A stretch of DNA of 64,000 bases from assembly GCF_000224145.3 (NCBI RefSeq), contig NC_020177.2:1352694-1416693 (forward strand), in the 5' to 3' direction. Source of the stretch: Ciona intestinalis (taxonomy: Eukaryota; Chordata; Ascidiacea; Phlebobranchia; Cionidae). The notes under the pieces are model-generated. The model was not told the origin of the DNA. It did no database searches and saw only the letters and a list, made by a program, of their open reading frames with translations. Of this stretch, positions 53,346 to 63,488 are shown in pieces; position 1 is the stretch's first letter, and the number at the start of each line of letters is the position of its first letter. The translations under genes were made by a program, and so were the position numbers.

Positions 53346-53477
53346 TTTTTACTTCGTCTTTAATACGGTTTTAAATACCTGTTAGAAACATCAGCAAAAT
53401 AAAATTTTAGTAAATGTTTTCGTAATGATTTAAAAAAACGATTTTGAAACATCGGTTTAAAACAAATAAATACATGT

Positions 53478-53671
53478 TTAGTAGGTGGGGGAAGATGGGA
53501 CACCTTTAGTACGTAATATCCAAATATTCTGATCGTGTTTTAAAGAATTAACAACAGTCTATAGGAGTCGTAAGGATACGGTTTTTTAAAAAATAAATAT
53601 TCTTTGTTTACTACCAAATGTGACGAGAAAATAGAACGAAAAGGTGTCCCTTCTCGCCCCACCCTACTATA
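53478..53671 (+). mobile_element. MITE type I
   Basis: Forward, complete, near consensus; lies 130 bases after the MYRF exon 25 copy. Confidence 0.93.
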
Positions 53672-54919
53672 TATTATTATACTCGCGTAGCAAAGTCGTC
53701 ATAAGACGGTAGCTCTGTTAAGTTATAGGCGAATCCTTTACTCGACTTTTTAAAGCAATTTGCCGAGTCCATTGCGTCAGACTGATTGCTTCATAAGGAT
53801 TACGGTCAAAATCCCCGTCAGACATAATAGGCAAGGAAAACGCTAAGGTGTAATTGCCTGCCTCCGACCAAACCACACAAATTCGGTTACAATTAAAAGA
53901 TTTGAGGCATAGCTATTGTGTTTCCACTTTTTTTCGCGCTCAAGTAATACCCAAGGGTCGGCGGGAATGAAAAAAATAGCTGGAAACACTGTATGTTGTT
54001 GGGAAATAGCAGGCTTGATCTCTGTCACGCGATGTATTGAGTATAACCCCGGACAAAATTGAAAGACATATACTTTAACAAGCGAGATACTTATCGCAAC
54101 ATTTTCATGGCTGGTTGTAGGGCAACCACAAAAACAGAGTCTTTACCCCATTTCGTCTGGCCACGCATCCGACCGCCCGCGCACACCTATAGTTAACCTA
54201 AATAACTCACATAGCTTTAAAAAGGAGTTTTTGGAGAAAATTTATCAAACTTTAGGATACACCTATAGTTAACGTACATAACTCATGTAGCTTTAAAATG
54301 GAAGTTTTTTGGAAACAAAATATTAAATTTTAAGACACACCCATAGTTAACGTTAACGTACACCACTATAGCTTTAAATTGGAACTTTTGAAGATTTTTT
54401 ATATCAAACTTTCAGACCATATCAGGCAAAGAATTTACGTTTACCCAGAAATTGATTTTCCGATTTATCGAAACACAGACGAGACTGAAGTTATGTTTTC
54501 TAGTTTGTCAAAATCTCAGCTGTATAGAGTTAATGAGATCTTAACCTGCATTTGATGACTGTGTATTACATTTTAACGAGCACTGGCGCTGTATTTTTAC
54601 ACCGAACAAAATACATTAGTGCCGAATATAGAAGCGTATGTTTTTTAAACGCTATTCGGCACTTCACAGGGATGAAATAAAAGGCATGAATATCAAAAAT
54701 TCTTATCTTTTTTCCAAGCACGTTTGCAGCAAAATTGTGCTTGCTATGCGGCTGCCTGATCGTCAGATAAGAAAGCTAACGACGTGAATCATATTGAATA
54801 GTTATGTCTCGATTTGTGAAACATTAAATTTATGATATATATGTGTTTTGCCTATGATAGCTATCACTATATTACGATTATATCACATATACAGAGTATA
54901 GAATGCGGGAAATCAATAG
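53672..54919. other. Intergenic, repeat-poor except the 76 bp tandem
   Basis: No gene recognised; the longest segment of the 47-60 kb region free of MITEs. Confidence 0.5.
54183..54416. repeat. 76 bp tandem repeat, three diverged units
   Basis: Units start with ACACCTATAGTTAACSTA at 54183, 54259 and 54336. Each continues with a CATAGCTTTAAA block, a GGAGTTTTTGGA-like block and ATCAAACTTT. Intergenic. Confidence 0.88.
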
Positions 54920-55114
54920 ATAGTAGGGTGGGGGAAGATGGGGCACCTTTTGCATATAATATCCGAATATCCTGATCGTGTTTTAAACAATTAACAACGG
55001 TCTATGGGAGTCGTGAGCATATAGTTTTACGATTCTTCGAATGTTCCTTGTTTACTACCACATGGTACGAGAAAATAGAGGTAAAATGTGTCCGAACTTC
55101 CCCCATCCCACTAT
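54920..55114 (+). mobile_element. MITE type I
   Basis: Forward, complete, near consensus. Confidence 0.94.
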
Positions 55115-55227
55115 ACTATAAAACCAACAAAACGATTTCTGATAGTACATACAGTGGGGTAAGATGGTTCATGTCCCATCTTTTTCAGTCTATCATATAC
55201 AATCAAAACTAAAGACATAATTTCATA

Positions 55228-55409
55228 TTTAGTTGGATGGGGAAGATGGGACTCCTTTAAATCCTAGTTTATTTGGTAGGAAACAAAGAACATTCAAAGA
55301 ATTAAAAAATTTTACGACTTCCGTAAACTGTTGTTAATTGTTTAAAACGCGAACTTGATATCTGGACAATATGTACTAAAGGTGTCCCGTCTTTCCCCAC
55401 CCTACTATT
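55228..55409 (-). mobile_element. MITE type I
   Basis: Reversed, complete; a type II left-end scrap lies at 55150-55190. Confidence 0.91.
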
Positions 55410-55734
55410 ATACACACTAATAAAAATCATCGTCTCAAAATTTAATTAACGAACCGATTACCCATGTATCGTATAAACATCTTATTTATCAGCTCACTGT
55501 TTATTTGCACAAGTTTATCTTTATTACGGTTGTTTCCCGCGTTGACTCACCTTGAAAAAATATGTCTCGACAAGCTTGTCCGTAATCCATGGAGGCCATC
55601 TTGAATTTTCAACTTTTAGATAAATCCCATTTCGTTTGCAGAAAATAACATGTATATCCTAACTTAAAATATTTTTTAGATTTCTTTGTATTTTATCTGT
55701 AAATATAATTTTAACTGTAAGCTTGGATAAAAAC

Positions 55735-55972
55735 GGTGCGAAAAATACGTGTTTGGTTCTAACTGCGATGCGGTGTCGCTGCACCGATCGCATGAAATAC
55801 TTCAATGTCCTTTCCAGGTGTTGGGGTAATGTGCGAAACCTGGCCTAAACCCCAGGTCCTTGACAAGGATCTTACCCGCAAAGAATATAACAACTGTAAG
55901 CGTGTTTTAACAACTGTTGTTTTGTCACTATAATCCTGTCTTTTTGTTGAAAATATTTAAAAATCAAATACA
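55735..55972 (+). mobile_element. Second SINE family copy
   Basis: GCGATGCGGTGTCGCTGCAC, AACCTGGCCTAAACCCCAGG, then the tail GCGTGTTTTAACAACTGTTG TTTTGTC shared with 50290, 60270 and 61540. Confidence 0.7.
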
Positions 55973-56154
55973 GTACGGTGGGGTAAAATGGGATACCGTT
56001 AACACCTATATCCCATATTTCTGAACAATTAAAATCGCCATTTTAGACTCGTGAACATACGTTTTTTTTTCTTTTGTAAATATTCTTTGTTTGCTATAAA
56101 ATAAGACGATAAAAGAAAACGAAAACTTGTCCCATCTTACCGCAAGTTACTATA
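55969..56154 (+). mobile_element. MITE type II
   Basis: Forward; ACGGTGGGGTAAAATGGGAT left end and CCCATCTTACCGCAAGTTAC right end. Confidence 0.87.
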
Positions 56155-56192
56155 CGTTTGTTTTCGTCTCAATTATAGAAATAGCACACACC

Positions 56193-56561
56193 ATAGTATG
56201 GTGGGGTAAGATGGGAAATTCTGCTCTTTGATCGTCACATTTGGTAGTAAACAAAACACACTTACTGTATTATGTAACAATATCCCCACGGCTCAAAAAT
56301 GCGTTCTTAAGTGTTGGAAATATGAGATTTTAATGCGAACGGTATCTATCATCTATCATAGCAGGGTGGAGGAAGACGAGACACCTTAAGTTTTGAATAT
56401 CCAGATATTCTGATCGTGTTTTAAACAAATAGCTACGGTCTATATCTATGAGACTCGTGAGGATGCGGTTTCTTTTTATAATTCATTAGATGCTTTTCTT
56501 TACTACCAAATGAGAAGAGAAAATAGAATGAGAAGGTGTCCCATTATACCTCATTCTACTT
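56193..56561. mobile_element. Reversed type II and forward type I in contact
   Basis: 56193-56354 is reversed type II; 56358-56561 is forward type I, starting at a shared TA-rich junction. Confidence 0.87.
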
Positions 56562-56897
56562 TAACGCAAATACAAGAATAAAAATGTATACAACTGACAT
56601 TCTGAATTTGATGCTAAGCCATTGATACCATACTTATAACTGTACTAGCATGTCATTCCTTTAAGTGCAGTATACCGGTCAACGTTATAGGCCTATTAGA
56701 AAACTGCATTACAAAGCGTAGAGTGAAAATTTCAATCATCGCGAGTCGGAATAAAAGCCGTCAAAGAAACGACAATATGACTATAAAACACATTGCGGAG
56801 TACAGTTTCTAGTAAAAATCGAATAGCAACTGTTTTTTACAAGATAAAGTGAAAACTCAAATACTTTTATTAAACTATTTATTACACTGGTAATAGT

Positions 56898-57085
56898 TAA
56901 TATGGAGAATTATAACACTCTATCATCACGACTCCCATAAACCGTTGTTATTTATTTAAAACACGACCAGGATATTTAGATATTATGTACTAAAGGTGTC
57001 TCGTCTTACCCCCATGGTTTATGTTTTCATTCTCTTTTATCGGCCCATTTGACAGTAAACCAAGAATATTTACGGAGCTATATAA
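56898..57085 (-). mobile_element. Two MITE fragments
   Basis: A reversed type I right part (to CTCGTCTTACCCCCATGG) joined to a reversed type II left part (GGTTTATGTTTTCATTCTC). Confidence 0.82.
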
Positions 57086-57422
57086 CTGTTACTTATTCGC
57101 ATGTTACAACAATTACACAAGTGGTTGCCCATATGTAAATTAAACGAACGCTATATATGTGCACCTTTACCATACAAATTTTCATATATACTTTCGCATT
57201 TTTTTTATAACCACGTGTAAATATGTTTCGTAAGTATAGTTATAAAAAACTTTTATAAAATTTTACAAAACGCAAAGGTGAATCAGAACACAATTTTTGA
57301 AGAAAATTTTGTTTACGTCAATACGAATATAATCTTTATATAACTTTATCACACACGCAACATAAGACACATTGCACAATAAACTATTATATGAAATCCT
57401 TTTATCATAAATATTATTATAA

Positions 57423-57610
57423 TGTAGTAGAGTGGGAAAGACGGGATACCGTTTCATTCTATTGTCTCGCCCCATTTGGTAGTAAACAAAGAACATTCAA
57501 AGAATTAAAAACCGCATCGTCCCGACTCCCATAGAACGTTGTTAATTGTTTAAAACACGACAAGGATATTATGTGATAAAAGTGTCCCGTCTTCCCCTGC
57601 CGTACTATAC
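57423..57610 (-). mobile_element. MITE type I
   Basis: Reversed, complete. Confidence 0.92.
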
Positions 57611-58319
57611 TATTATAATATATAATAAGCCTTTATCATAAACGCTATCAAATTCGTCTTCTGGATAATACACCTATTATACAACTACAACAACTCAATT
57701 AGAGCTACGTTTCGCTTGGTACTGACTGTACTTTTGTACAAACTTGGCCCAACTGATCCAGGCACTTCTACAAACTAAACTTTTCCAGGTCTGTTACAAC
57801 ACGAGAATCGACCGCGAAACATCGAAAGGTGCGGCCTTTGTCTCTTGCTCATTCTGGTCGCTATAATTGCAAACCTCGCGCTGTGCTATATAGTTTCTCG
57901 TATGTAACCAGCACTTATAGCCCACGGCTATTATAAGTCGCCTATGTCCAAATGCTCGTCGGGCAAATGTTTGTTATCGCGAATTTGAGTCTCACAAATA
58001 AACAATATGCACATGCTGAACTTGACTTTAACCGTGGGTTTTAATTCCTTAAGCAAACATTAAGCCCAATCCCCGCTACTATACAGCCTTATACATATAT
58101 AGCACCAGTACATACCGACATGCATTTAGCCGCAGACTAAAAAGCAGATTTTTGCTAGATTTTCGAATCAACCGATTTGATCAATTGACAATATCCTTCT
58201 GTAGATCTACCGCTATGTTCTGATCCATTATGACGTAGACAAACACGAGAATGTGACATCACAGGGCGGTGTATTGCATGCTCAATTACCAATTATACAA
58301 AATCGCCTGCACAAGCGTT
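57611..58319. other. Intergenic, repeat-free
   Basis: About 0.7 kb without MITE or SINE and slightly GC-richer; no frame or RNA recognised. Possibly conserved non-coding sequence. Confidence 0.4.
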
Positions 58320-58605
58320 ATATGGTAGGTTGGGGTAAGTTGGGACAAAATCGCCTACAAAGAGAAAGTTGGGACAAAAACGTAAGTTTAGGTAAATTGG
58401 AAAACAATCGCATGCGATATATAGTATATAGGTTGGGGTAAGTTGGGACTTGTTTTCACTCTCTTTTATCATCTTATTTAATAGTAAACAGAGAATATTT
58501 ACAAAATGTTATACTCTTGCGACTATCATAGATCGTTGTTAATTATTCAAAACTCGATCTGGAAATATGGGTTTATGGCGCTAACAGCATCTTACCTTGA
58601 AGTAT
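58320..58605 (-). mobile_element. MITE type II with repeated left end
   Basis: TAGGTTGGGGTAAGTTGGGAC appears at 58325 and again at 58429; the full reversed body follows the second. Confidence 0.82.
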
Positions 58606-58890
58606 AGTAGGTTGGGGGAAGATGGAACACCCTTAACACATAATATCCAAATATCCTGATCGTGTTTTAAACAATTAACTACGGTCTATGGAAGTCGTGA
58701 GGATAAAGTTTTATAAAAAATGTTTGTTTACTACCAAATTGGAGGAGAAAATAGATTGAAAAGGTGTCCCACCTTCCCCCACCCTACTATATATCTTATA
58801 TAGTAGGATCGGGGAAGATGTGTGAGGATATAGGTTTATAAATATTTGGGTTTTTTACTACCAAATGGGACGAGAAAAAGAATACTAAGT
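58603..58890 (+). mobile_element. MITE type I and a deleted second copy
   Basis: 58603-58790 is complete and forward; 58798-58890 has a large interior deletion. Confidence 0.9.
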
Positions 58891-59161
58891 GATATACGAC
58901 TATTTACAGTTTAAAACTACATAATTTTACAGCTTAAATAAATTAAATGCTATTTACGACTTTTTAATTTTAATAGTAAAAATCTTGAACGACCTTTTAC
59001 GTCATTGTATTTAATTATATTGCAGCTACATCAATTAACGACAACATTAAGAGATTTGATGAATTATATTTAACCTACTTAAAGATAACTGCAGATGTTA
59101 TGCTTTTTTACTTCAATACCGCCACTTATACGCAAGCTATATATACGTATTGAGCATGTAC

Positions 59162-59545
59162 ATTACTATGATGGATACCACCATCACATAACATCTAATA
59201 TATTCCAATGGTGTTTTTAACAATTAACAACGCTCTTTTTAAAGTCATGAAGACACGTTATACATTTATTTATATAGTAGGGTGGGGGAAGATGGGTCAC
59301 CTTTTCATTCATTTTTCTTGTCCCATTTGGTAGTAAACAATGATAGTTCAAAAAATTATAAAAATGTTTCCTCACGACTCTCATAGATCGTTGTTAATTG
59401 TTTAAAACACGATCGGGATATTTAGATATTATGTGCTAAAGGTGTCCCATCTTCCCCCACCCTACTATAAATATATTTTTTGCTCGTTACAAAATAGAAC
59501 GATAAAGAAGAATGAAAACATAAAACATCTTACTCCACTTTTTTA
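59162..59545 (+). mobile_element. MITE type II split by a type I MITE
   Basis: Left part 59162-59272 ends in ACACGTTATACATTTATTTA; right part 59470-59545 starts TAAATATATTTTTTGCTCG and ends AAAACATCTTACTCCAC. Together they are one type II element interrupted by the insert at 59275-59468. Confidence 0.87.
59275..59468 (-). mobile_element. MITE type I, near consensus, nested
   Basis: Reversed, 194 bases, ends TAGTAGGGTGGGGGAAGATG and CATCTTCCCCCACCCTACTA, flanked by TA on both sides. Youngest-looking copy in the window. Confidence 0.95.
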
Positions 59546-59645
59546 CACGTACGGATAAAATTGTTTTGTTTGTCGGATGTTTGCTGACTTATTGTCCATT
59601 GGGAAACTATTTCGTTGCGATGCTGACCAATGTTATATCATGTTG

Positions 59646-59836
59646 TATAGTAGGGTGGGGGAAGACGGGGCACCTCTAGCACATAATATTCAAATATCCT
59701 AATCGTGTTTTAAACATTTAACAACGGTCTATGGGAGTCGTGAGGATACGGTTTTATAATTCTTTGAATGTTCTTTGTTTATACCAAACGAGACGAGAAA
59801 ACAGAATGAAAAGGTGTCTCAGTTTTCTCTACCTTG
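59646..59836 (+). mobile_element. MITE type I
   Basis: Forward, near consensus except for a decayed right TIR. Confidence 0.93.
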
Positions 59837-60137
59837 TTAAACGTAACTTATTTAGCTTCCAAAAATAAAGCCCTTAATATGGACTGTGTACAATAGTCTT
59901 TCTACGAAGTTAACGCTTGGGCTGTAAATATATACACACGCCTGTTACACGATTGTACGTAAGGTTTATACGTATCTTAAGCTGGTATAGATTTAGCTGA
60001 CAGTTAAAACGATGTGTCATATATGCTTTATAACTGCTTTTTGATGGCACCTGTAGGCAATTCATAAGTTGCTGCTCTTGTTTACAAAGCGCTCAAATGT
60101 AAAGTTAGGCCCCGAAAATGAATCGTTTTGCGGATAC
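59837..60137. other. Intergenic, nothing recognised
   Basis: No exon, RNA or repeat recognised. Confidence 0.5.
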
Positions 60138-60500
60138 TGTGTGAGGTTAGATGGGATACCGTTAGCATTATTGCTGTTTGTGTTTTAAAAATTCGCAATT
60201 TGACAAGCAACAATGGCTCGTTTGTTTGTTATAATGTGTAGCCGCAGTACGCCTACTTTCTTCCAATTAAACGTAACTGTAAGCGTGTTTTAACAACGGT
60301 TGTTTTGTCGCTATATCCTGTCTTTTCGTTAAAATATTTCTAAATCTTCGCTACCGTAATCGAAGCGACAAATAAAGTTATTATTATTTTTATTTTAATC
60401 TTTCGCAAGGTTACGGTTTCATAATTCTGTAAATTTCCTTTGTTTACTATACCTAATGGGACATAAAAATAAACTAGTTTTTGATCTGTTCCACTATATT
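60138..60500 (+). mobile_element. MITE type II, split by a second-family SINE
   Basis: Left GTGTGAGGTTAGATGGGATA to GTTTTAAAAATTCGC; right AGGTTACGGTTTCATAATTC to GGGACATAAAAATAAAC; the SINE at 60235-60400 lies between. Confidence 0.72.
60235..60400 (+). mobile_element. Second SINE family tail
   Basis: GCGTGTTTTAACAACGGTTG, AAATATTTCTAAATCTTCGC and GCGACAAATAAAGTTATTAT. It splits a decayed type II MITE (60138-60500). Confidence 0.72.
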
Positions 60501-60518
60501 TTTAGTCATGCCAAAAGG

Positions 60519-60608
60519 TGCTCCAGGTGAGGCTCGAACTCACAACCTCCGCATGTCCCCGATACTGTTATATAAGTACGGCGCGCTAACCGATTGCGCC
60601 ACTGGAGC
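60519..60608 (-). tRNA. tRNA-Ile(UAU), with intron
   Basis: The minus strand reads GCTCCAGTGGCGCAATCGG at the 5' end and ends CTCACCTGGAGC plus discriminator A, forming a perfect 7 bp acceptor stem. The A box (TGGCGCAATCGG) and B box (GGTTGTGAGTTCGAGCC) are intact. The anticodon loop CTTATA carries anticodon TAT. The anticodon stem CCGTA/TGCGG is interrupted 3' of the anticodon by an intron of about 17 bases, as is usual for animal tRNA-Ile-UAU. Confidence 0.97.
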
Positions 60609-60707
60609 TGACGTTCTGTTATAAAGGCAATAAAATGTAGATAGGTACTACAAATCTTAATTGATTTTTTTTGTTGAAAAAATGTGAAAATTCTACACCT
60701 TGTTGAA

Positions 60708-60990
60708 CAGTGCTCTTCAACTTTTTTTGGGTTGGTGAACCCTCAAAGTTGTTGCGACGAACTCATGCACCCCTGATTGCTCTAACGTAAAACTAATGAC
60801 GTTTCTCGATTCCCAGTGATATAAGATATAGAATTCATATAAAAAAACTGTAGGAAAGTGGCTAAATTTGTTAAAAATGTTTAAAACTGAATATTATTGC
60901 TGAAAATTGTTGAAGTTTGTGATGCACCCTTGTATACCCTTTTGTTCTGGTGCACCCCTGGCATATTTTCACACCGGTTGAAGAGCACTG
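60708..60990. mobile_element. hAT-type non-autonomous MITE (283 bp) in tRNA duplication
   Basis: Terminal inverted repeats CAGTGCTCTTCAAC and GTTGAAGAGCACTG. It is flanked by an 8 bp target-site duplication TTGTTGAA / TTGTAGAA (one change). The other duplication unit keeps the empty site (TTTGTAGAAAA at about 61309). There is no coding capacity. Confidence 0.9.
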
Positions 60991-61134
60991 TTGTAGAAAA
61001 CACTGTCGAATAAGTTTTGGGTTGTAAATCTGAAATTAATTTTGGGTGTACAGAAATAGTTTGACTCTATTATTCATAACATCATCGCATCAACATATGT
61101 AAAAAAATGATATACTTTTAGTCTTGAAAAAAAG

Positions 61135-61224
61135 TGCTCCAGGTGAGGCTCGAACTCACAACCTCCGCATATCTCCGATACTGTTATATAAGTACGGCGC
61201 GCTAACCGATTGCGCCACTGGAGC
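61135..61224 (-). tRNA. tRNA-Ile(UAU), second copy, with intron
   Basis: Same 90-base gene as at 60519-60608, differing by about two bases, both inside the intron. It lies 616 bases away in a tandem duplication that includes flanking non-coding sequence. Both copies look functional. Confidence 0.97.
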
Positions 61225-61487
61225 TGACGTGCTGGTTTAATGGCAATAAAATGTACATACTACAAATCTTAATTGATTTTTTTTAAATGTGAATATTTTA
61301 CACTTTGTAGAAAACACCGTCGAAAAAGTTTTGGGTTGTGAATCTAAAATTAATTTTGGGTGTACAGATATAGTTTTACTCCATCATTCCTAATACCGCA
61401 TCAACATATATAAAATAAAAATGGCGCACAAGTTGTTATTTACACCGAGAACAGAAAGTACAAAGTACAAATTCCATTATATCTAGG

Positions 61488-61650
61488 TGTAGCGTCTATA
61501 TGCTTATTTCCTTCCAATTAAATGAAAATATGTTTTAAATGTAAACGTGATATAACAAATGTTGTTTTGTCGCTACACCATGTCCCTTCGTTTAAAATAT
61601 TTCCAAATCTTCGCTACCATAATTGAAGAGAGAAATAATAAAAAAAAAAA
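61488..61650 (+). mobile_element. Second SINE family tail
   Basis: TTTCCTTCCAATTAAATGAA, ATATAACAAATGTTGTTTTG and AAATATTTCCAAATCTTCGC; parallels 60250-60400. Confidence 0.7.
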
Positions 61651-61930
61651 CTTCTTATAACTTTCAACACAGCAAGTTTTATGTTAGGGAACTACCCGGC
61701 TCCGAACGTACATACCAAATCGCAAGCAGTTTTGATTCGTAGACAAGAATAACAACAGCGCATAGTAGGGAAATTTCGTGCAAGATTTAGCGCAAGTTCA
61801 TTTTATGAATAGGGACGTCCAATGTTTCTGTTTTAAGATTTGCAAAAATTTAAACATTTTTTATTTATTGTGTAACTCAAACGTTAAAATACTGCCTTTA
61901 TGTCGTATCATAGTCTATACGTCGTATCAT

Positions 61931-61975
61931 AGTCTGACCAACGCTTATATGTATATATATAAGCGTTGGTCTGAC
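61931..61975. repeat. 20 bp-arm palindrome
   Basis: AGTCTGACCAACGCTTATAT is followed after a short TA-rich spacer by its near-perfect reverse complement (one mismatch). A direct repeat TCGTATCATAGTCT lies just left. Confidence 0.9.
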
Positions 61976-61989
61976 TTAGACATACTTAA

Positions 61990-62316
61990 TGAATGAATGT
62001 AACTTGCCTTATCCTCGCGTGGCCGGACAACGTCAGTCGTTATAATACGGGTGTTTTGTTTTAAACACCTCCTGTCAGCTTACGAGTTATTATGTATGTT
62101 ACTTTGTGGGTGATTTTTTGGGGGTGATTTTTACAATTTTTTTTAATGTGTGGCTGATTTTGTTTAACCCATTAGTGACCACTAGTTTATAGCAATTGCC
62201 ATTAAGTGTCTTATTCAAGGACACATACCCACAAAAGGTAGTGGCAGCGAGCCTTGAACCCATTACCTATGTGTTAGAGCCAGAGGAGGCGAGCCAATCA
62301 CTTTGGCATGGCGCCA
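61990..62316 (-). mobile_element. Full-length composite SINE
   Basis: Reversed tail CTTATCCTCGCGTGGCCGGA, body AGTGTCTTATTCAAGGACAC, B-box-like GAGCCTTGAACCCATTACC and head GCCAATCACTTTGGCATGGC. Confidence 0.92.
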
Positions 62317-63023
62317 ATCAAACTTAATTATGTATTGTTGTTGACTTTCTATTTCCAGTAATTTTTAAATTGGAACGATGCCACGTTAATGTAAATAACA
62401 TTCCAATTTTAGGTTGCTTAGCTGCTAGTCTCTCTAACCACATACTAGTATACAATGTATCCAAGCATATTGCTTATTTAACCTGACAAGGAGACGTTAA
62501 ATCACTTTGATGTAAAGTGGACCTTGGTCTTAATCCGTCTGTCTTTTAAACCTTACTCAAACATTAACTTTCTTTTCTCCAGATACTATTTAAACAGGTG
62601 TACCTGGTTTTTAGATCAGTTGTCCTTTATGTTCCTCTGGCCAGTTTAATTCGAAATTGAAGATTGTAAAGTGTAGGAATTTTAAAATTAAATTAAAAAA
62701 AACAACAATTTTTTAAATAATATTTCATTCTTTTTTAGTTTAATGAATAAGTGTACTTTATTTTAATTGTAACAACTTAATATTAGTTTTTTTTGTCAAT
62801 ATCACTTTTTTAAATGGTGTCATTTTGCCGTTATTTTCCATTTCTTTTCTATGTTATTTAAAAATGACTCTTGTTATTGTATTTAAAGAAATAAATTAAA
62901 AATATTTATTGGTATGTAGCCATTTATATTTTTATCAATAAATTTTGTGTACATTTAACCAACGGTGATTTAACGACTGTTGTTTTGTCGCTCTTTCCTT
63001 TTTTTGTTTTATTATTCTTGATA
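62317..63023. other. AT-rich upstream region of the signal-peptide gene
   Basis: T- and A-run rich; a scrap of the second SINE family (ACGACTGTTGTTTTGTCGC) at about 62973. Confidence 0.5.
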
Positions 63024-63153
63024 TATATTTATTATTTTATTCGAGATAAAAAAGTCAAACAAAAAAATTAAAATATATATATTTAATATATATTTTAATT
63101 TTTTTTAACTTTTTGTTTGACTTTTTTTTATCTTGAATAAAATAATAAATATT
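63024..63153. repeat. Large AT-rich inverted repeat (about 60 bp arms)
   Basis: The left arm contains TATTTATTATTTTATTCGAG and ATAAAAAAGTCAAACAAAAA. The right arm carries their reverse complements (TTTTTGTTTGACTTTTTTTT, TATCTTGAATAAAATAATAA), with a small insertion and one change. The centre is TA-rich. It lies about 180 bases before the signal-peptide gene. Confidence 0.9.
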
Positions 63154-63300
63154 AAATAAAATAATATATATATATATATAATAATATTGAAATTATAAAC
63201 ATATTTAATTATATAAAAATAAACAACTTTTACAATAGCAATTTACAATTATATCTAAAATACCAATAGACTGTCAATTTTTTGCAGGTTTTCGACCCTA

Positions 63301-63333
63301 ATTTAATTTTAGGGCGGTCTTAATTCATTGAAA
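63301..63333 (+). promoter_or_regulatory. Probable spliced-leader acceptor and 5' UTR of the signal-peptide gene
   Basis: TTTAATTTTAG ends at 63312, then a 21-base leader precedes the ATG. The same could be an ordinary 5' UTR intron acceptor. Confidence 0.4.
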
Positions 63334-63488
63334 ATGGTTTCAAAATTTAACTTTTCCGTACTGGTGGCCGGTATTTTAATACTAAATGGTTTGTATTTTA
63401 AAATATATTTATAACATAATCATTGTTTTTATTTATTTTTTTGTTTTAGGATGTTTTGCAAGCAATTGGAAATACACTGGAAATTCAG
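63334..63488 (+). CDS. 5' end of a secreted or membrane protein gene, runs past the window
   Basis: Exon 1 (63334-63388) encodes MVSKFNFSVLVAGILILN, a typical signal peptide: a Lys near the start, then a hydrophobic core. It ends at donor GTTTGT. Exon 2 (63450-63488) follows acceptor TTGTTTTAG and continues in phase 1 as GCFASNWKYTGNS, with likely cleavage after CFA-S, ending at donor GTAAAT. A good acceptor (TTTAATTTTAG, ending at 63312) lies 21 bases before the ATG with no clear upstream donor, as expected for a Ciona spliced-leader trans-splice site. The family cannot be named from 32 residues. After exon 2 the intron runs through two SINE copies and a MITE to the window end. Confidence 0.62.

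Larger units (their letters stand above)
60519..61420. repeat. Tandem segmental duplication carrying the two tRNA genes
   Basis: Unit 1 (about 60519-61110) and unit 2 (about 61135-61420) share the tRNA, the following ACAAATCTTAATTGATTTTT stretch, and a block with AAGTTTTGGGTTGTRAATCT and ATTAATTTTGGGTGTACAGA. Unit 1 is longer mainly because a hAT-type MITE (60708-60990) interrupts it. Confidence 0.9.

Noticed and set aside
63055-63130. Possible tRNA or snRNA fold
   Set aside because: The pairing is explained by the long inverted repeat; no A/B box or snRNA motif.
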